Below are positions 22,085 to 30,407 of a DNA stretch of 39,065 bases, piece after piece (position 1 is the first letter of the stretch; each line of letters begins with the position of its first letter). The notes beneath the pieces are model-generated. The model was not told the DNA's origin. It made no database searches and saw only the letters and a program-made list of their open reading frames with translations. The DNA comes from Agromyces humi (GTDB lineage: Bacteria; Actinomycetota; Actinomycetes; Actinomycetales; Microbacteriaceae). Both the position numbers and the translations under genes were made by a program. The stretch is from the NCBI RefSeq assembly GCF_009720255.1, contig NZ_WJSP02000008.1, positions 1-39,065 of the forward strand, written 5' to 3'.

Positions 22085-22094
22085 ACATGCGCGG
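22085..22094 (-). promoter_or_regulatory. CCGCGCATGT motif of the Cascade operon, 7 nt before GTG 22077
   Basis: It has leaderless-type spacing to the cas8e start and no good Shine-Dalgarno. It ties expression of the Cascade operon to the same signal as the rest of the element. Confidence 0.6.
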
Positions 22095-22149
22095 GTGTGG
22101 GCTGGAAGCAAACCATTTCCTACTATGCGCCGTTGGGGGAGGGCAGTCG

Positions 22150-22155
22150 TAGAGT
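22150..22155 (+). promoter_or_regulatory. TAGAGT -10 box with leaderless spacing
   Basis: TAGAGT is 6 nt before GTG 22162: ordinary TANNNT geometry, divergent from the Cascade operon. Confidence 0.5.
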
Positions 22156-22161
22156 CGTGCC

Positions 22162-22593
22162 GTGACGAACTTCGACGAGCACGCCGTGACCCTCGACGCC
22201 GCGGGCGACGCCATCCGATTCGAGATCCTTCACCGATACTTCGGCGCGACAGTCTCTCCGCCCGACGCCGACGGGATCCTGCCGCGAATCGCGTCGATCG
22301 CGAGCTACCTCGAGCAGTACGTCGGCCGGCTCTCCACCGGGCTTGCCGCCTCACCGAACGAGTTCGACCTCTACACCGCGCGCGAAGGACAGGATCTCCC
22401 ACCCGGCGCCCTGGTCAACCTTGCCGGCGGCAAGATGCTCGAGGCGCAACAGCACTTCCACGCCGCGATGCGCGCACTCCAAGAGGCCGAGAAGTACACG
22501 ACCTGGGTCGGCTACCACACCGAAGAAGAGGGCGCCGAGCTCGCGCGGTTACAACAGGAACACACTGCGGCGTCGGAGGCCGATCGCACGTAG
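22162..22593 (+). CDS. Hypothetical helical protein divergent from Cascade
   Basis: 143 residues from GTG 22162 (no Shine-Dalgarno, TAGAGT just upstream). Mostly helical: 'AIRFEILHRYFG', 'IASIASYLEQYVGRLSTGLAA', 'KMLEAQQHFHAAMRALQEAEKYTTWVGYH'. The sequence does not match a Cas protein or anti-CRISPR that I recognise. It is transcribed away from cas8e between cas3 and Cascade. Its position leaves open a regulatory or anti-CRISPR-associated role, but nothing in the sequence shows it. Confidence 0.5.
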   Translation: MTNFDEHAVTLDAAGDAIRFEILHRYFGATVSPPDADGILPRIASIASYLEQYVGRLSTGLAASPNEFDLYTAREGQDLPPGALVNLAGGKMLEAQQHFHAAMRALQEAEKYTTWVGYHTEEEGAELARLQQEHTAASEADRT

Positions 22594-22668
22594 CCGGGAC
22601 TGTCCATTGCGAGCTCGGCGGCGTGCCCGGGAGGCGCTCTATCCGAAGGGCCATCCCTGAACCCCAGA

Positions 22669-23358
22669 CTATTCAGCCTCGGTGAGGACGAAGGGTTCCA
22701 CCTCGGGGATCTCTGGGATCTCGCTTCCCGCTCTTTCCTGGATGGCAGTTGCCCGCTCGATCGAGCCCATCGGTTCCAGCTGCTGGAGGCCATACATGCT
22801 GCCATCCAGCATGACTCCCGTGGCCAAGTCGACCCCGTACAGGGTGGCGGCCGTCACGAGACCACCTGTTTCGCATTCGAACCAGACGGCCGCGTACGCG
22901 TCCCGGCCGACTTCACCCGTCAAATACAACGTGTACGACTCATCGGACGTGTAGCTTCCCCCTGGGGAAACGGTCCACGTCTCGCCACGATGCTCAAGCA
23001 CGGCCGGCCAGTACAGAACGGGCTCGCCTTCAGCCGTGCTCGGTTGGGCCAGGGTTCGACATCCCACCAGAGCTTCGTCACCGAGGTTGAGGAGTCCGGT
23101 CCGCACTGCAATCACAGCGGACACTCCGGGGTCGGCCGCTTCGACGAACATCCCGTACGATTCGGCGCGGGCCCGCACTTCGGGGACGGCATCTTCCGAC
23201 AGCTTGAGTGAGCGCTCGCTGATCTCGAGCGCTTTGTCAGTCTTCACGGTCGTGATGATCAGGCCTATGACGGAGACGGCGATCGCTAGGAATGCGAACG
23301 AATTCGCGACCCATGGCGAGCCGAAGATGCCACCTCTGGATGGTTCGGGCTGCGACAT
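22669..23358 (-). CDS. N-terminally anchored extracellular protein
   Basis: 229 residues from ATG 23358. One membrane span near the start (SFAFLAIAVSVIGLIITTV) is followed by a short coiled coil (LEISERSLKLSEDA). The beta-rich domain contains 'AVIAVRTGLLNLGDEALVGCRTLAQ' and 'YAAVWFECETGGLV', with two cysteines. A TATACA at 23389-23394 could be the -10 box; no CCGCGCATG-type motif is near. No family is recognised. It separates cas3 from Cascade and looks unrelated to CRISPR. Confidence 0.55.
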   Translation of the reverse strand: MSQPEPSRGGIFGSPWVANSFAFLAIAVSVIGLIITTVKTDKALEISERSLKLSEDAVPEVRARAESYGMFVEAADPGVSAVIAVRTGLLNLGDEALVGCRTLAQPSTAEGEPVLYWPAVLEHRGETWTVSPGGSYTSDESYTLYLTGEVGRDAYAAVWFECETGGLVTAATLYGVDLATGVMLDGSMYGLQQLEPMGSIERATAIQERAGSEIPEIPEVEPFVLTEAE

Positions 23359-23418
23359 TTTCTGAGTATCGTCGTTCCCGGCACGCCTTGTATACGGTAG
23401 CCGCTCTGAATTACTTCG

Positions 23419-26238
23419 TCAGTCTCCAGCCCACGCCCCGCCGGTCAGCCCGAGCAACGAGTCGTACCCGTACGGCTTCGTGAGCTCGACGACGTGGACG
23501 TTCTTGAACGCCGCAGACTTCGGCTCCCAGCGGGCCCCGTCCACAATGGCCTCCCGGAGCAGAGGCATCCTCTCCCTCTTCTTCAGGGTCATCGTCAGTG
23601 TCGACTTCAGCATCTCGCGCGCGGTCTCGCCTGTCGCCTCTGCAGCCTCGGCAACGGTTCCCCGCCACGCGTATGAGGACTGACCGGTCGGGTCGATCAG
23701 AAGGAACGTCTCCTGGTCCTGGTCGATGAACCTGGTTGCAGCTTCGTCGAGGTCGTGACGGGTGGTGAGCTTCGACAGCTGCTGGAACGTCACGCCTCGG
23801 TCGAGGACGCCAGGTCGGCTGCCGGCCCCGCGGAACGGGATGGTGACGTTCCCGGCTTTCCGGGCTCGGCGAAGGTCAGCGAAGTATTCGTCGTGCCGGT
23901 CAGTGGCGGAAACGTTCGTCTCGTACTCGACCTCCTCCGCGGTGATCGATGCAGCGTCGACGAGACGCTGCACGTCGCCGGGGATCGCGATCGGGCTCTT
24001 CATCTGCTCGAGCGCAGCCTTCGTGCGTTTGAGCTCGGCCATGAGGTACGGGTAGCGGGCGACGGGAGAGAGCGTGTCCTCGTAGGCGTCGTCGAGCGCG
24101 GCGATGATGTCGAGCACCGGACCGACCCCGAATCGGGTGCGCCGGTGCACCCACCCGTCGGAGGTTGGCGTGGAGTGCCGCCAGAGACGCCCGGCTCGCT
24201 GGATGAGAGACGGGGCTGGGGCGAGGTCGGTGATCATCACGTCGAAGTCGACGTCGAGTGATGCTTCGATCACCTGTGTGCCAACAACGACGATGCCGCC
24301 GTCGCCGGCGTCCTTCCCGGCCGCTTCGAGGACCTGCTCGGAGATCTCCATGCGGTGCCCGGCGGTCATGCGGGAGTGGAAGACGACGACGTCGTCAACT
24401 TGCCGGGCGAGTTCCTTGCCGATCTGGATCGCGCGGTCGACCTGGTTGACGACCACCGCGATCTTCGCGTTCGGGTTCTTCCGGTGGGCGGCCGCTGCAA
24501 GCCGGACATGCTCCGCGACGAGCGCCTGCCCCCGCACCTCATGTATCCGGAAGTTCAGGTCGTACTCCCGCCTCGAGGAGACCGCCGACTGGGTCGCCGC
24601 GCCCTCATGCACGGCGGTGACTCCCGGGTAGATCGCTTCGGCAGGCTCGGCGCCGGCGTACGCGCCCGCGTATCGCTTCAGGCGGAACTCTGGCAGGGAT
24701 GCGGAAAGGAGTGTGACGCGGGTGTCGGTCCTGCCGCACCAGTGGAGCATCTCCTCGAGCAGAGTCGACTGGTACGTGTCGTACGTGTGGACTTCGTCGA
24801 GGATGACATGGCGGTTCGCGATCGCGGTGAGCCGCATGAACGACCGGCGCTGCGCGAGCGCGCCCAGGAGGACTTGGTCGCAGGTGGACACTGACAGCGG
24901 CGCGAGGAGCGCCGTTGCAGGGCCAGACAGCCAGTCGTTCGGTGTGAGTCCTGGCCCGTCGTGCTCGTGGCCGCCACACCCGTCGGTGTCGATCCGCGCC
25001 TCTTCGCCGCGAGCTGCGTAGAACGAGTTCAGCATCGCGTTCCCGTGCAGGATCGCGGCGTAGTTCGGTGTGTTCCGGTACGTCTTCTGGATCCGGTCCC
25101 ACATCGCGTCGGTGGTCGCGCGGGTCGGGAGGGCGAACAGCATCCCTTCGTCAGGGTCGGTGGAGTGGCGAAGCAGCGCCGCCTCGGTCTTCCCGTCACC
25201 GGCCGGGACGGCAGCGACCCAGAGCCCCCGGCCGACGTTCAGCGCTTGCTTCTGCAGGTCGCTGAGGTGCTCGACATGTTCGCCCATGACGTCGGCGACG
25301 GCGTCGTCGATGCGGTTGTACACGCCGAGGGTGTCCTGCAGGATGCCCGGCATCCGTACGGCCCGGGCGTTGAACCACCCGACCGGGTCCGATGCTGCAT
25401 CGATCCGGTGGCGGCGGCCGGCGGCGAGGGTGGATGACGTCGATGCGATCCAGTCGGCGATCGAAACGAGACCGGAGAGCAGGATCACCGCTTCGGTGTG
25501 GTGGGCGTTCAGCGGGGAGCGGAGGTCGGCGATCGTCACGCCGGTCGCCTCGAGCACCGCCCCGATGTGCGCCTGCTGCTGCTCACCCCATCGGCCGCCC
25601 GTGAGCTGCCCGAGGATCCTGTCGATCCCGAACCCGGCTTTCACCTGGTCGCGGTCGAGACCGAGGTCATGCGGGTGGTACCTGCCGTGGTGGGCGCCGA
25701 GCACGGCTGCGGCCCAGTTGTCGGCGACGGTGGTCAGCTTGCCCGGCCAGACACCGGCCACGACGTACAGGGTGACCGCTTCATGCCGCCGGGCGGCGGC
25801 CGCGGCGCCGGAGAGCTCACCGTTGCGGGGGTCGAGGTCGAGCGGGCCGAGCCCGGAGCCGCATCGCGGCTGGCTGATGTCGTATCCGCGGGCGCCGAGG
25901 TCGGCGAGGTGGCCGGGGATGAAGTCGTCACGGAACCATTCGGTGTCTTCGGATCCGAACTGGCCTTGGAAAACGGCGTTGATCTTTCCGACGTCGTGGA
26001 CGCCTGCGAGGGCGGCGTACATCGCGCGAGCTTTCCCAGGGTCGCCGGGGGAGAGGGCGGCGGTGAGCAGGTCACGAAGACCTGACCGGAGCCAACGGTC
26101 CCAGACGGCGGTGGCGGCCGCGGCGGTGTCGAGGCTGTGCTGGATCAGCGGGTACGGCGCGTATCCGGGTCCGCCGAGCTTCCCCCAGAGGGACGGGTCG
26201 ACGGTGGTGCGCGCGGTGGAACGCAGGTTGGGGCCCAT
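23419..26238 (-). CDS. cas3: CRISPR-associated nuclease/helicase Cas3
   Basis: 939 residues from ATG 26238 (AGGAGC upstream). HD nuclease domain, residues about 25-270: His34, 'VHDVGK' (His81, Asp82), 'GAHHG' (183-184) and 'IADW' (Asp262), so the metal-binding set is complete. Superfamily 2 helicase: Walker A 'PAGDGKTEA' (about 345-353), 'DEVHTYD' (DEVH, 481-484), 'LSASLP' (about 511-516), 'VVGTQVIEASLDVDFD' and 'QRAGRLWRH' (680-688). The C-terminal domain is full length. It should degrade target DNA recruited by Cascade. It is separated from cas8e by two unrelated genes, on the same strand. Confidence 0.95.
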   Translation of the reverse strand: MGPNLRSTARTTVDPSLWGKLGGPGYAPYPLIQHSLDTAAAATAVWDRWLRSGLRDLLTAALSPGDPGKARAMYAALAGVHDVGKINAVFQGQFGSEDTEWFRDDFIPGHLADLGARGYDISQPRCGSGLGPLDLDPRNGELSGAAAAARRHEAVTLYVVAGVWPGKLTTVADNWAAAVLGAHHGRYHPHDLGLDRDQVKAGFGIDRILGQLTGGRWGEQQQAHIGAVLEATGVTIADLRSPLNAHHTEAVILLSGLVSIADWIASTSSTLAAGRRHRIDAASDPVGWFNARAVRMPGILQDTLGVYNRIDDAVADVMGEHVEHLSDLQKQALNVGRGLWVAAVPAGDGKTEAALLRHSTDPDEGMLFALPTRATTDAMWDRIQKTYRNTPNYAAILHGNAMLNSFYAARGEEARIDTDGCGGHEHDGPGLTPNDWLSGPATALLAPLSVSTCDQVLLGALAQRRSFMRLTAIANRHVILDEVHTYDTYQSTLLEEMLHWCGRTDTRVTLLSASLPEFRLKRYAGAYAGAEPAEAIYPGVTAVHEGAATQSAVSSRREYDLNFRIHEVRGQALVAEHVRLAAAAHRKNPNAKIAVVVNQVDRAIQIGKELARQVDDVVVFHSRMTAGHRMEISEQVLEAAGKDAGDGGIVVVGTQVIEASLDVDFDVMITDLAPAPSLIQRAGRLWRHSTPTSDGWVHRRTRFGVGPVLDIIAALDDAYEDTLSPVARYPYLMAELKRTKAALEQMKSPIAIPGDVQRLVDAASITAEEVEYETNVSATDRHDEYFADLRRARKAGNVTIPFRGAGSRPGVLDRGVTFQQLSKLTTRHDLDEAATRFIDQDQETFLLIDPTGQSSYAWRGTVAEAAEATGETAREMLKSTLTMTLKKRERMPLLREAIVDGARWEPKSAAFKNVHVVELTKPYGYDSLLGLTGGAWAGD

Positions 26239-26280
26239 ACCCGCTCCTGTGCGGGCGCGCAGGAACCGGCTGGAGACCGG

Positions 26281-26790
26281 TCAGCCGATGATGATCTTCC
26301 CGCCGGCAGTGACGACCATCAGCCCGAGGGCGATCGCGGCGATCAGCAGACCGACCCAGATGATCCCGAACCATCCGAGGATGACACCGGCGACGGCCAT
26401 GCGGCGGCCGCTGAACCGGCCTGACCTGGTCTGGCGGATCGCGAGGTGTCCGAACACTACGGCGACGACCGGGACGAAGAACGCGGCGACGAACGAGGTG
26501 ATGGCGAAGCCGGAGATCTGGGCCCCTCCGCCGTCGTCGAGGTCGGTGAAGTGCAGTTGCGCGATCGGGTTCTCGTCCGGTTCTGGGATCGCGACGGCGG
26601 TCTGTGCGGGTTTCGGCACGAGCCTCAGCATCGGTTGCTGCGGGACGTGGACGGGCTGCGCTGGTTGCGGGGGAAGGAACTGCTGGAGACCGAGCTGCTG
26701 GTCGGGTCGTGCGTCTTCCACCCGGGCGGTGGACTCACGGGCAGGGGCGGAGACACCGGGAACGTACGGGTTGTCCCAAGGGCTCGGCAT
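26281..26790 (-). CDS. DUF4190-like two-span membrane protein
   Basis: 169 residues from ATG 26790 with GGAGGTGG upstream. The N-terminal 90 residues are Pro/Gln-rich and disordered. The C-terminus has two spans separated by 'GHLAIRQTRSGRFSGRRMAVAGVILGW', the DUF4190 pattern (A..S...G...P..av..GH.Al..ikr.g..GrglA.aGlilGy). The function of the family is unknown. It lies 42 nt upstream of cas3 in the same direction, so cas3 may be cotranscribed from the motif at 26834. Confidence 0.75.
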   Translation of the reverse strand: MPSPWDNPYVPGVSAPARESTARVEDARPDQQLGLQQFLPPQPAQPVHVPQQPMLRLVPKPAQTAVAIPEPDENPIAQLHFTDLDDGGGAQISGFAITSFVAAFFVPVVAVVFGHLAIRQTRSGRFSGRRMAVAGVILGWFGIIWVGLLIAAIALGLMVVTAGGKIIIG

Positions 26791-26833
26791 GCCACCTCCA
26801 GCGGTTGTGAGGCGTACAGCCTTCAGATGGTTG

Positions 26834-26867
26834 GCATGCGGCGAACACCCAGCTAACCCGCGCATGT
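26834..26867. promoter_or_regulatory. Divergent motif pair between cas3 side and dinG side
   Basis: GCATGCGGCG (minus, 26834-26843) and CCGCGCATGT (plus, 26858-26867). The plus copy ends 7 nt before GTG 26875. Confidence 0.65.
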
Positions 26868-26874
26868 AGCCCTC

Positions 26875-29193
26875 GTGACTGAATCCCAATCCGGCAACGA
26901 AGACCTCGTCGAGACCGTCCTGGCCGCCGCCGTTGAGATCGGTGTCGGCAGCGCCGACGCGAAACCCCGACCTGGGCAGCTCGGCCTTGCCCGCGACATC
27001 GCCAAGGCGATGCAGCCGGTGCTGAACACCGACGCGGTCGGCTCCGGCCGCGGACACGTGTCCGGGCTCGCCGGCGTCGGAATCGGCAAGTCCTTCGCGT
27101 CCCTCTCGAACGCCGCGGTCCGTGCGGTGAAGTACCAGGAGCGGACCCTCTACTCGACCAAGTCCCTGTCCCTGCAGGCGCAGATCGTCGACAAGGACGC
27201 CCCGGTCGTCTCCCTCGCCGCCCAGCGGGTCCTCGGCGGTGGGTTCACCACCGCGGTGCTGAAAGGGTGGGGCAACTACGCCTGCATGAACCGGGCGTAC
27301 GAGTTCGGGATGGCGCTGCTCGGAGAGGACACCGGCAGCTTCGCCGGACCTGAATCGCTCGCGCCGCTCATGCAGAAGCTGCAGAGCCTCCCCGACACCG
27401 GCGCCGTCAACATCGAAGGCGCCGAGCTCGACCTCGCCGAAGTGAAGCCCCTCGCGATCTGGGCGCTCTCCCAATGCCTCGGCGATGACCAGTCAGGCGA
27501 CAAGGACACGTACGACGGCGCGGTGTCCGAGAACTCATGGAGCCAGGTGTCCGTCAGCCCGGAAGAGTGCATCGGGTTGGGTGAATGCCCGTTCGCTGAC
27601 GTCTGCCGCTCCGACCGCGCCCGGAACCGTGCCGCAGAGGCGGACGTCGTCGTGACCAACCACTCACTCCTCGCCGTGCAGGCCACCGTCGGGGCACCCG
27701 TGGTCCTCGGCAACCAGGTCCTCGGCCGGTTCGACCACCTCATCGTCGATGAAGCCCACGAACTTCCGAAGGTCGTACGCGCCCAGGGTGAGGCGTCCAT
27801 CTCCGGCCGCCGCCTGAACCAGGTGATCCGCCTCGTCCGCGCGATCGCGGACGAACGCTCCAACAAGGTGTCGAACTGGGCTGAAGACGGCCACATGATC
27901 GCCGACCTCGTCGAAGCGGAGATCCACCGCGTGTTCGCCGACACCTCGAACGGTGAGATCGGCCGGTTGAACCCTGAAGACGATCCGCTCGAGGAGACCG
28001 GCGACCCGGTCGTCGCATGGGCGAGAGTCGGATCCCGGCTGATCCGCGAACCTCTCGCCGCGGCGATCCGCGCAGGCCAAATGAAGCAGGTCATCGCAGG
28101 GAAGAAGGCACAGTCCGCGATCGACAAGCTGATCGCCGATGTGAACAACGTACGGAAGGACCGCAGCGGGCAGGCCCGGTGGCTGCAGGCACCGCCGCTG
28201 CAGGCGGTCGCGCCGGGTCGTCGCCGGATGAAGCCGTGGCACACGGTCCAGGCCGCGCAGGTGGAGGTCGGCGGGATGCTGAAAGGCAACCTGTGGACGC
28301 AGAAGATCGAAGACGAGGAGACCGGCGACGAGCTCGACATCTCCCCGTCGGTGGCCTGCATTTCGGGGACACTCCCGAAGAACTTCATCAACGAGGTAGG
28401 CCTGTCCGCACGGCAGACCGTCGAGTACGAGCTCCCGTTCAAAGAGGCGTACGAAGAGTCGATGCTGCTCATCCCCGACGCGAAGTCCGCAGCGGACATC
28501 GAAGCGCTCACCCTCCCGAACGTGCACGGCGGCCGCCGCCGGTTCTCCACGACGAAGCATCACGCGTGGGCGCTCGGGAAGATGAAGGAGCTGATCGACG
28601 CGAACGGCGGGCACGCACTCGTCCTCTCCGCCACCGGCGACGGTGCGAAGGAGTACGCGAAGGAGCTCGCCAAGCACGCCGCCGGCCGCTACAACGTGTA
28701 CACCCAGTGGGATGCGTCCTCGCCCCGTCTGGTGATCGCGAAGTGGAAGGAGGACCTGTCCAGCGTCCTCGTCGGCACCCAAGGCCTGATGACCGGAACG
28801 GACGCGCCGGGGGAGACGTGCTCGCTGGTGATCCTGGACCGGTCGCCGCGCGCTGCGGGGAACCCGGTCGACGACGCCCGCGCCGCGCTGATCGCCGAGC
28901 GCCTCGACGGCAACGGGAAGAACGCGGAGTTCGCCTCCAAGCGCATGGTCTACGTCTCCGACGCCTGCGAGAAGCTCGAGCAGGCGCGAGGTCGCCTCGT
29001 GCGCTCCGCCGGTGACCGCGGTGTCTTCGCGATGCTCGACCCCCGGCTCCTGAAGAACCACCCCTTCACGTACGAGGAGAGCAGCAGGAAGCTGATGATG
29101 GACACCATCGACGTCTTCGGGAACCGGACGACGGACACCGCCGTCGCCGTCGAGTACCTCCGGTCGCGCCGCCACGCGCTGGCCGCCGCGTGA
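26875..29193 (+). CDS. DinG/XPD-type ATP-dependent helicase
   Basis: 772 residues from GTG 26875, a leaderless-type start 7 nt after the motif. Walker A 'AGVGIGKS' (about 66-73). Four cysteines in the place of the XPD/DinG iron-sulphur cluster (Cys137, then Cys232, Cys238 and Cys244 in 'EECIGLGECPFADVC'). Box II 'VDEAHEL' (DEAH 292-295). C-terminal 'LVLSATGDGAKEYAKEL', 'VLVGTQGLMTGTDAPGETCSLVILDR' and 'LEQARGRLVRS' are the second RecA domain motifs. These enzymes unwind 5'-3' on DNA. Similar helicases are associated with plasmids (including type IV CRISPR loci) and phages; here it lies next to type I-E genes but diverges from them. Confidence 0.85.
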   Translation: MTESQSGNEDLVETVLAAAVEIGVGSADAKPRPGQLGLARDIAKAMQPVLNTDAVGSGRGHVSGLAGVGIGKSFASLSNAAVRAVKYQERTLYSTKSLSLQAQIVDKDAPVVSLAAQRVLGGGFTTAVLKGWGNYACMNRAYEFGMALLGEDTGSFAGPESLAPLMQKLQSLPDTGAVNIEGAELDLAEVKPLAIWALSQCLGDDQSGDKDTYDGAVSENSWSQVSVSPEECIGLGECPFADVCRSDRARNRAAEADVVVTNHSLLAVQATVGAPVVLGNQVLGRFDHLIVDEAHELPKVVRAQGEASISGRRLNQVIRLVRAIADERSNKVSNWAEDGHMIADLVEAEIHRVFADTSNGEIGRLNPEDDPLEETGDPVVAWARVGSRLIREPLAAAIRAGQMKQVIAGKKAQSAIDKLIADVNNVRKDRSGQARWLQAPPLQAVAPGRRRMKPWHTVQAAQVEVGGMLKGNLWTQKIEDEETGDELDISPSVACISGTLPKNFINEVGLSARQTVEYELPFKEAYEESMLLIPDAKSAADIEALTLPNVHGGRRRFSTTKHHAWALGKMKELIDANGGHALVLSATGDGAKEYAKELAKHAAGRYNVYTQWDASSPRLVIAKWKEDLSSVLVGTQGLMTGTDAPGETCSLVILDRSPRAAGNPVDDARAALIAERLDGNGKNAEFASKRMVYVSDACEKLEQARGRLVRSAGDRGVFAMLDPRLLKNHPFTYEESSRKLMMDTIDVFGNRTTDTAVAVEYLRSRRHALAAA

Positions 29194-29801
29194 CCGGCCC
29201 GTTCGCGGCCGAGAGCCGCCGCAGCCTCGACACCAGCGTGTGGGAAGCGATCATCCACGCGTCCGAGACGGACGACCCCGGCACGCCGGTGAAGTTCGGC
29301 GCCGACACCGGTGTGTGGAGCGACGACCCGTTCCTCGCCACGGTCCACCGGATCGGCAGCGACTTCCGGGTCAACGTGTCGGACGGCGGGACGCTCCGGA
29401 TTGATCAGGTGTCCGACCCGCAGGGGCTCGTCGCCGGCCTTCGCATCACACGTCTCGGCGGCCGCCTCACCGTGAAAGCTCAGCTGCGCCCCCTCGACGC
29501 CCTCGGCTTCGACCATGCGTTCGCGCACGTCCTCGACGCCCACTGGGACCAGATCAACGATGCCCTCACCGACCGGTACGGCGCCACCCTGCACCGCACC
29601 GGATCGTGGATGCGGACGGTGCTCATCATCGGCGTCGACGGGTTCACCGCTGAGGACGACGGCACGGCCACCACGTTCCGCGTCTCCGACGCTGTGGAAG
29701 CGGCATGGATGCCCGGGTCGAAGCGTGAACGGCTGATCTCAGCCATCCGATCCGGGTCGATCGTGTCGGAGATCTGGGCGATCGCCCGAGGCGGGTACTA
29801 A
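29190..29801 (+). CDS. Hypothetical protein coupled to the DinG-type helicase
   Basis: 203 residues; GTG overlaps the helicase stop (GTGA), indicating coupling. The sequence has a beta-rich first half ('FLATVHRIGSDFRVNVSDGGTLRI', 'GLRITRLGGRLTVKAQLRPL') and a helical region ('AFAHVLDAHWDQINDALTDRYG'), ending with 'SGSIVSEIWAIARGGY'. No family is recognised. Tight coupling suggests a partner of the helicase. The stop overlaps that of the convergent gene (CTAA). Confidence 0.55.
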   Translation: MTGPFAAESRRSLDTSVWEAIIHASETDDPGTPVKFGADTGVWSDDPFLATVHRIGSDFRVNVSDGGTLRIDQVSDPQGLVAGLRITRLGGRLTVKAQLRPLDALGFDHAFAHVLDAHWDQINDALTDRYGATLHRTGSWMRTVLIIGVDGFTAEDDGTATTFRVSDAVEAAWMPGSKRERLISAIRSGSIVSEIWAIARGGY

Positions 29802-30346
29802 CCGCCGGCGGAAACGGGGCGCGGGGGCATCGGTCTCATCCAGAGCGGGAGGTAGGTGCCCTTTCCCGTGCCGCGAGCGACGACCAGCGCAGCCGCGTAG
29901 CCTCTGGCTCGCTTCGGGCCAGCGATGTCACCCGCGGCAACCCCTCGAAGGTATTCAGTCAGCGCCTTCAGGGCCCGGCCGGCTGTTTCCTTGTCGACGG
30001 TCCCTGATTCGTCGTACCGGTCGAACGTCAACCGGTGGATGTCCGCTGCTATCGCGATGGCAAGCGTGTCCTTCGGGGTCTGATCCCAGGCGAGCGCCTT
30101 CAGGGTGTGGATCCGCTTCAGTTCGTCGCCGAGGTCGGCGAGGTCTCCGCTGGAGACGAACCAGTCGCGTTGCACCCAACCTCTGCCAACCCGGAACCAC
30201 TGCGCGGTGTAGTCGACGTCGGGGGCGGTCACGAGCAGGCCACGCTTCGCCGGCTGCGGCTCGCGGTTCACACGGGTGTCGGTCACGCTGATGTCGATCT
30301 GGACGGGAGCGAGTTGGCGCTCCACGAGTCGCTGAAGAGAAGACAC
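29798..30346 (-). CDS. Hypothetical protein
   Basis: 182 residues from GTG 30346. The frame is open to 30604, but that part only shadows the lipoprotein gene. No strong Shine-Dalgarno is visible (GAAG at about -10). The core 'VDYTAQWFRVGRGWVQRDWFVSSGDLADLGDELKRIHTLKALAWDQ' and 'IAIAADIHRLTFDRYDESG' is mixed alpha/beta and soluble. The C-terminus is basic. No family is recognised. It lies 61 nt after the lipoprotein gene on the same strand. Confidence 0.45.
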   Translation of the reverse strand: MSSLQRLVERQLAPVQIDISVTDTRVNREPQPAKRGLLVTAPDVDYTAQWFRVGRGWVQRDWFVSSGDLADLGDELKRIHTLKALAWDQTPKDTLAIAIAADIHRLTFDRYDESGTVDKETAGRALKALTEYLRGVAAGDIAGPKRARGYAAALVVARGTGKGTYLPLWMRPMPPRPVSAGG

Positions 30347-30407
30347 GCACGAATCTTCGCAGACGATCGGGCCCGGTGGAGATCGATTCCGACGCGGTTC
30401 GAGTCTC

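Noticed and set aside
20050-22116. cas8e start at ATG 22116
   Set aside because: The extra 13 residues contain the promoter-like motif, and Cse1 similarity begins after GTG 22077.
22162-22593. Anti-CRISPR call for the 143-residue protein
   Set aside because: Only its position suggests this; no sequence similarity that I recognise, so no function was assigned.
23560-26869. 599-codon plus-strand frame opposite cas3
   Set aside because: Antisense shadow of cas3 and the DUF4190-like gene; Ser/Arg/Pro-rich without domains.
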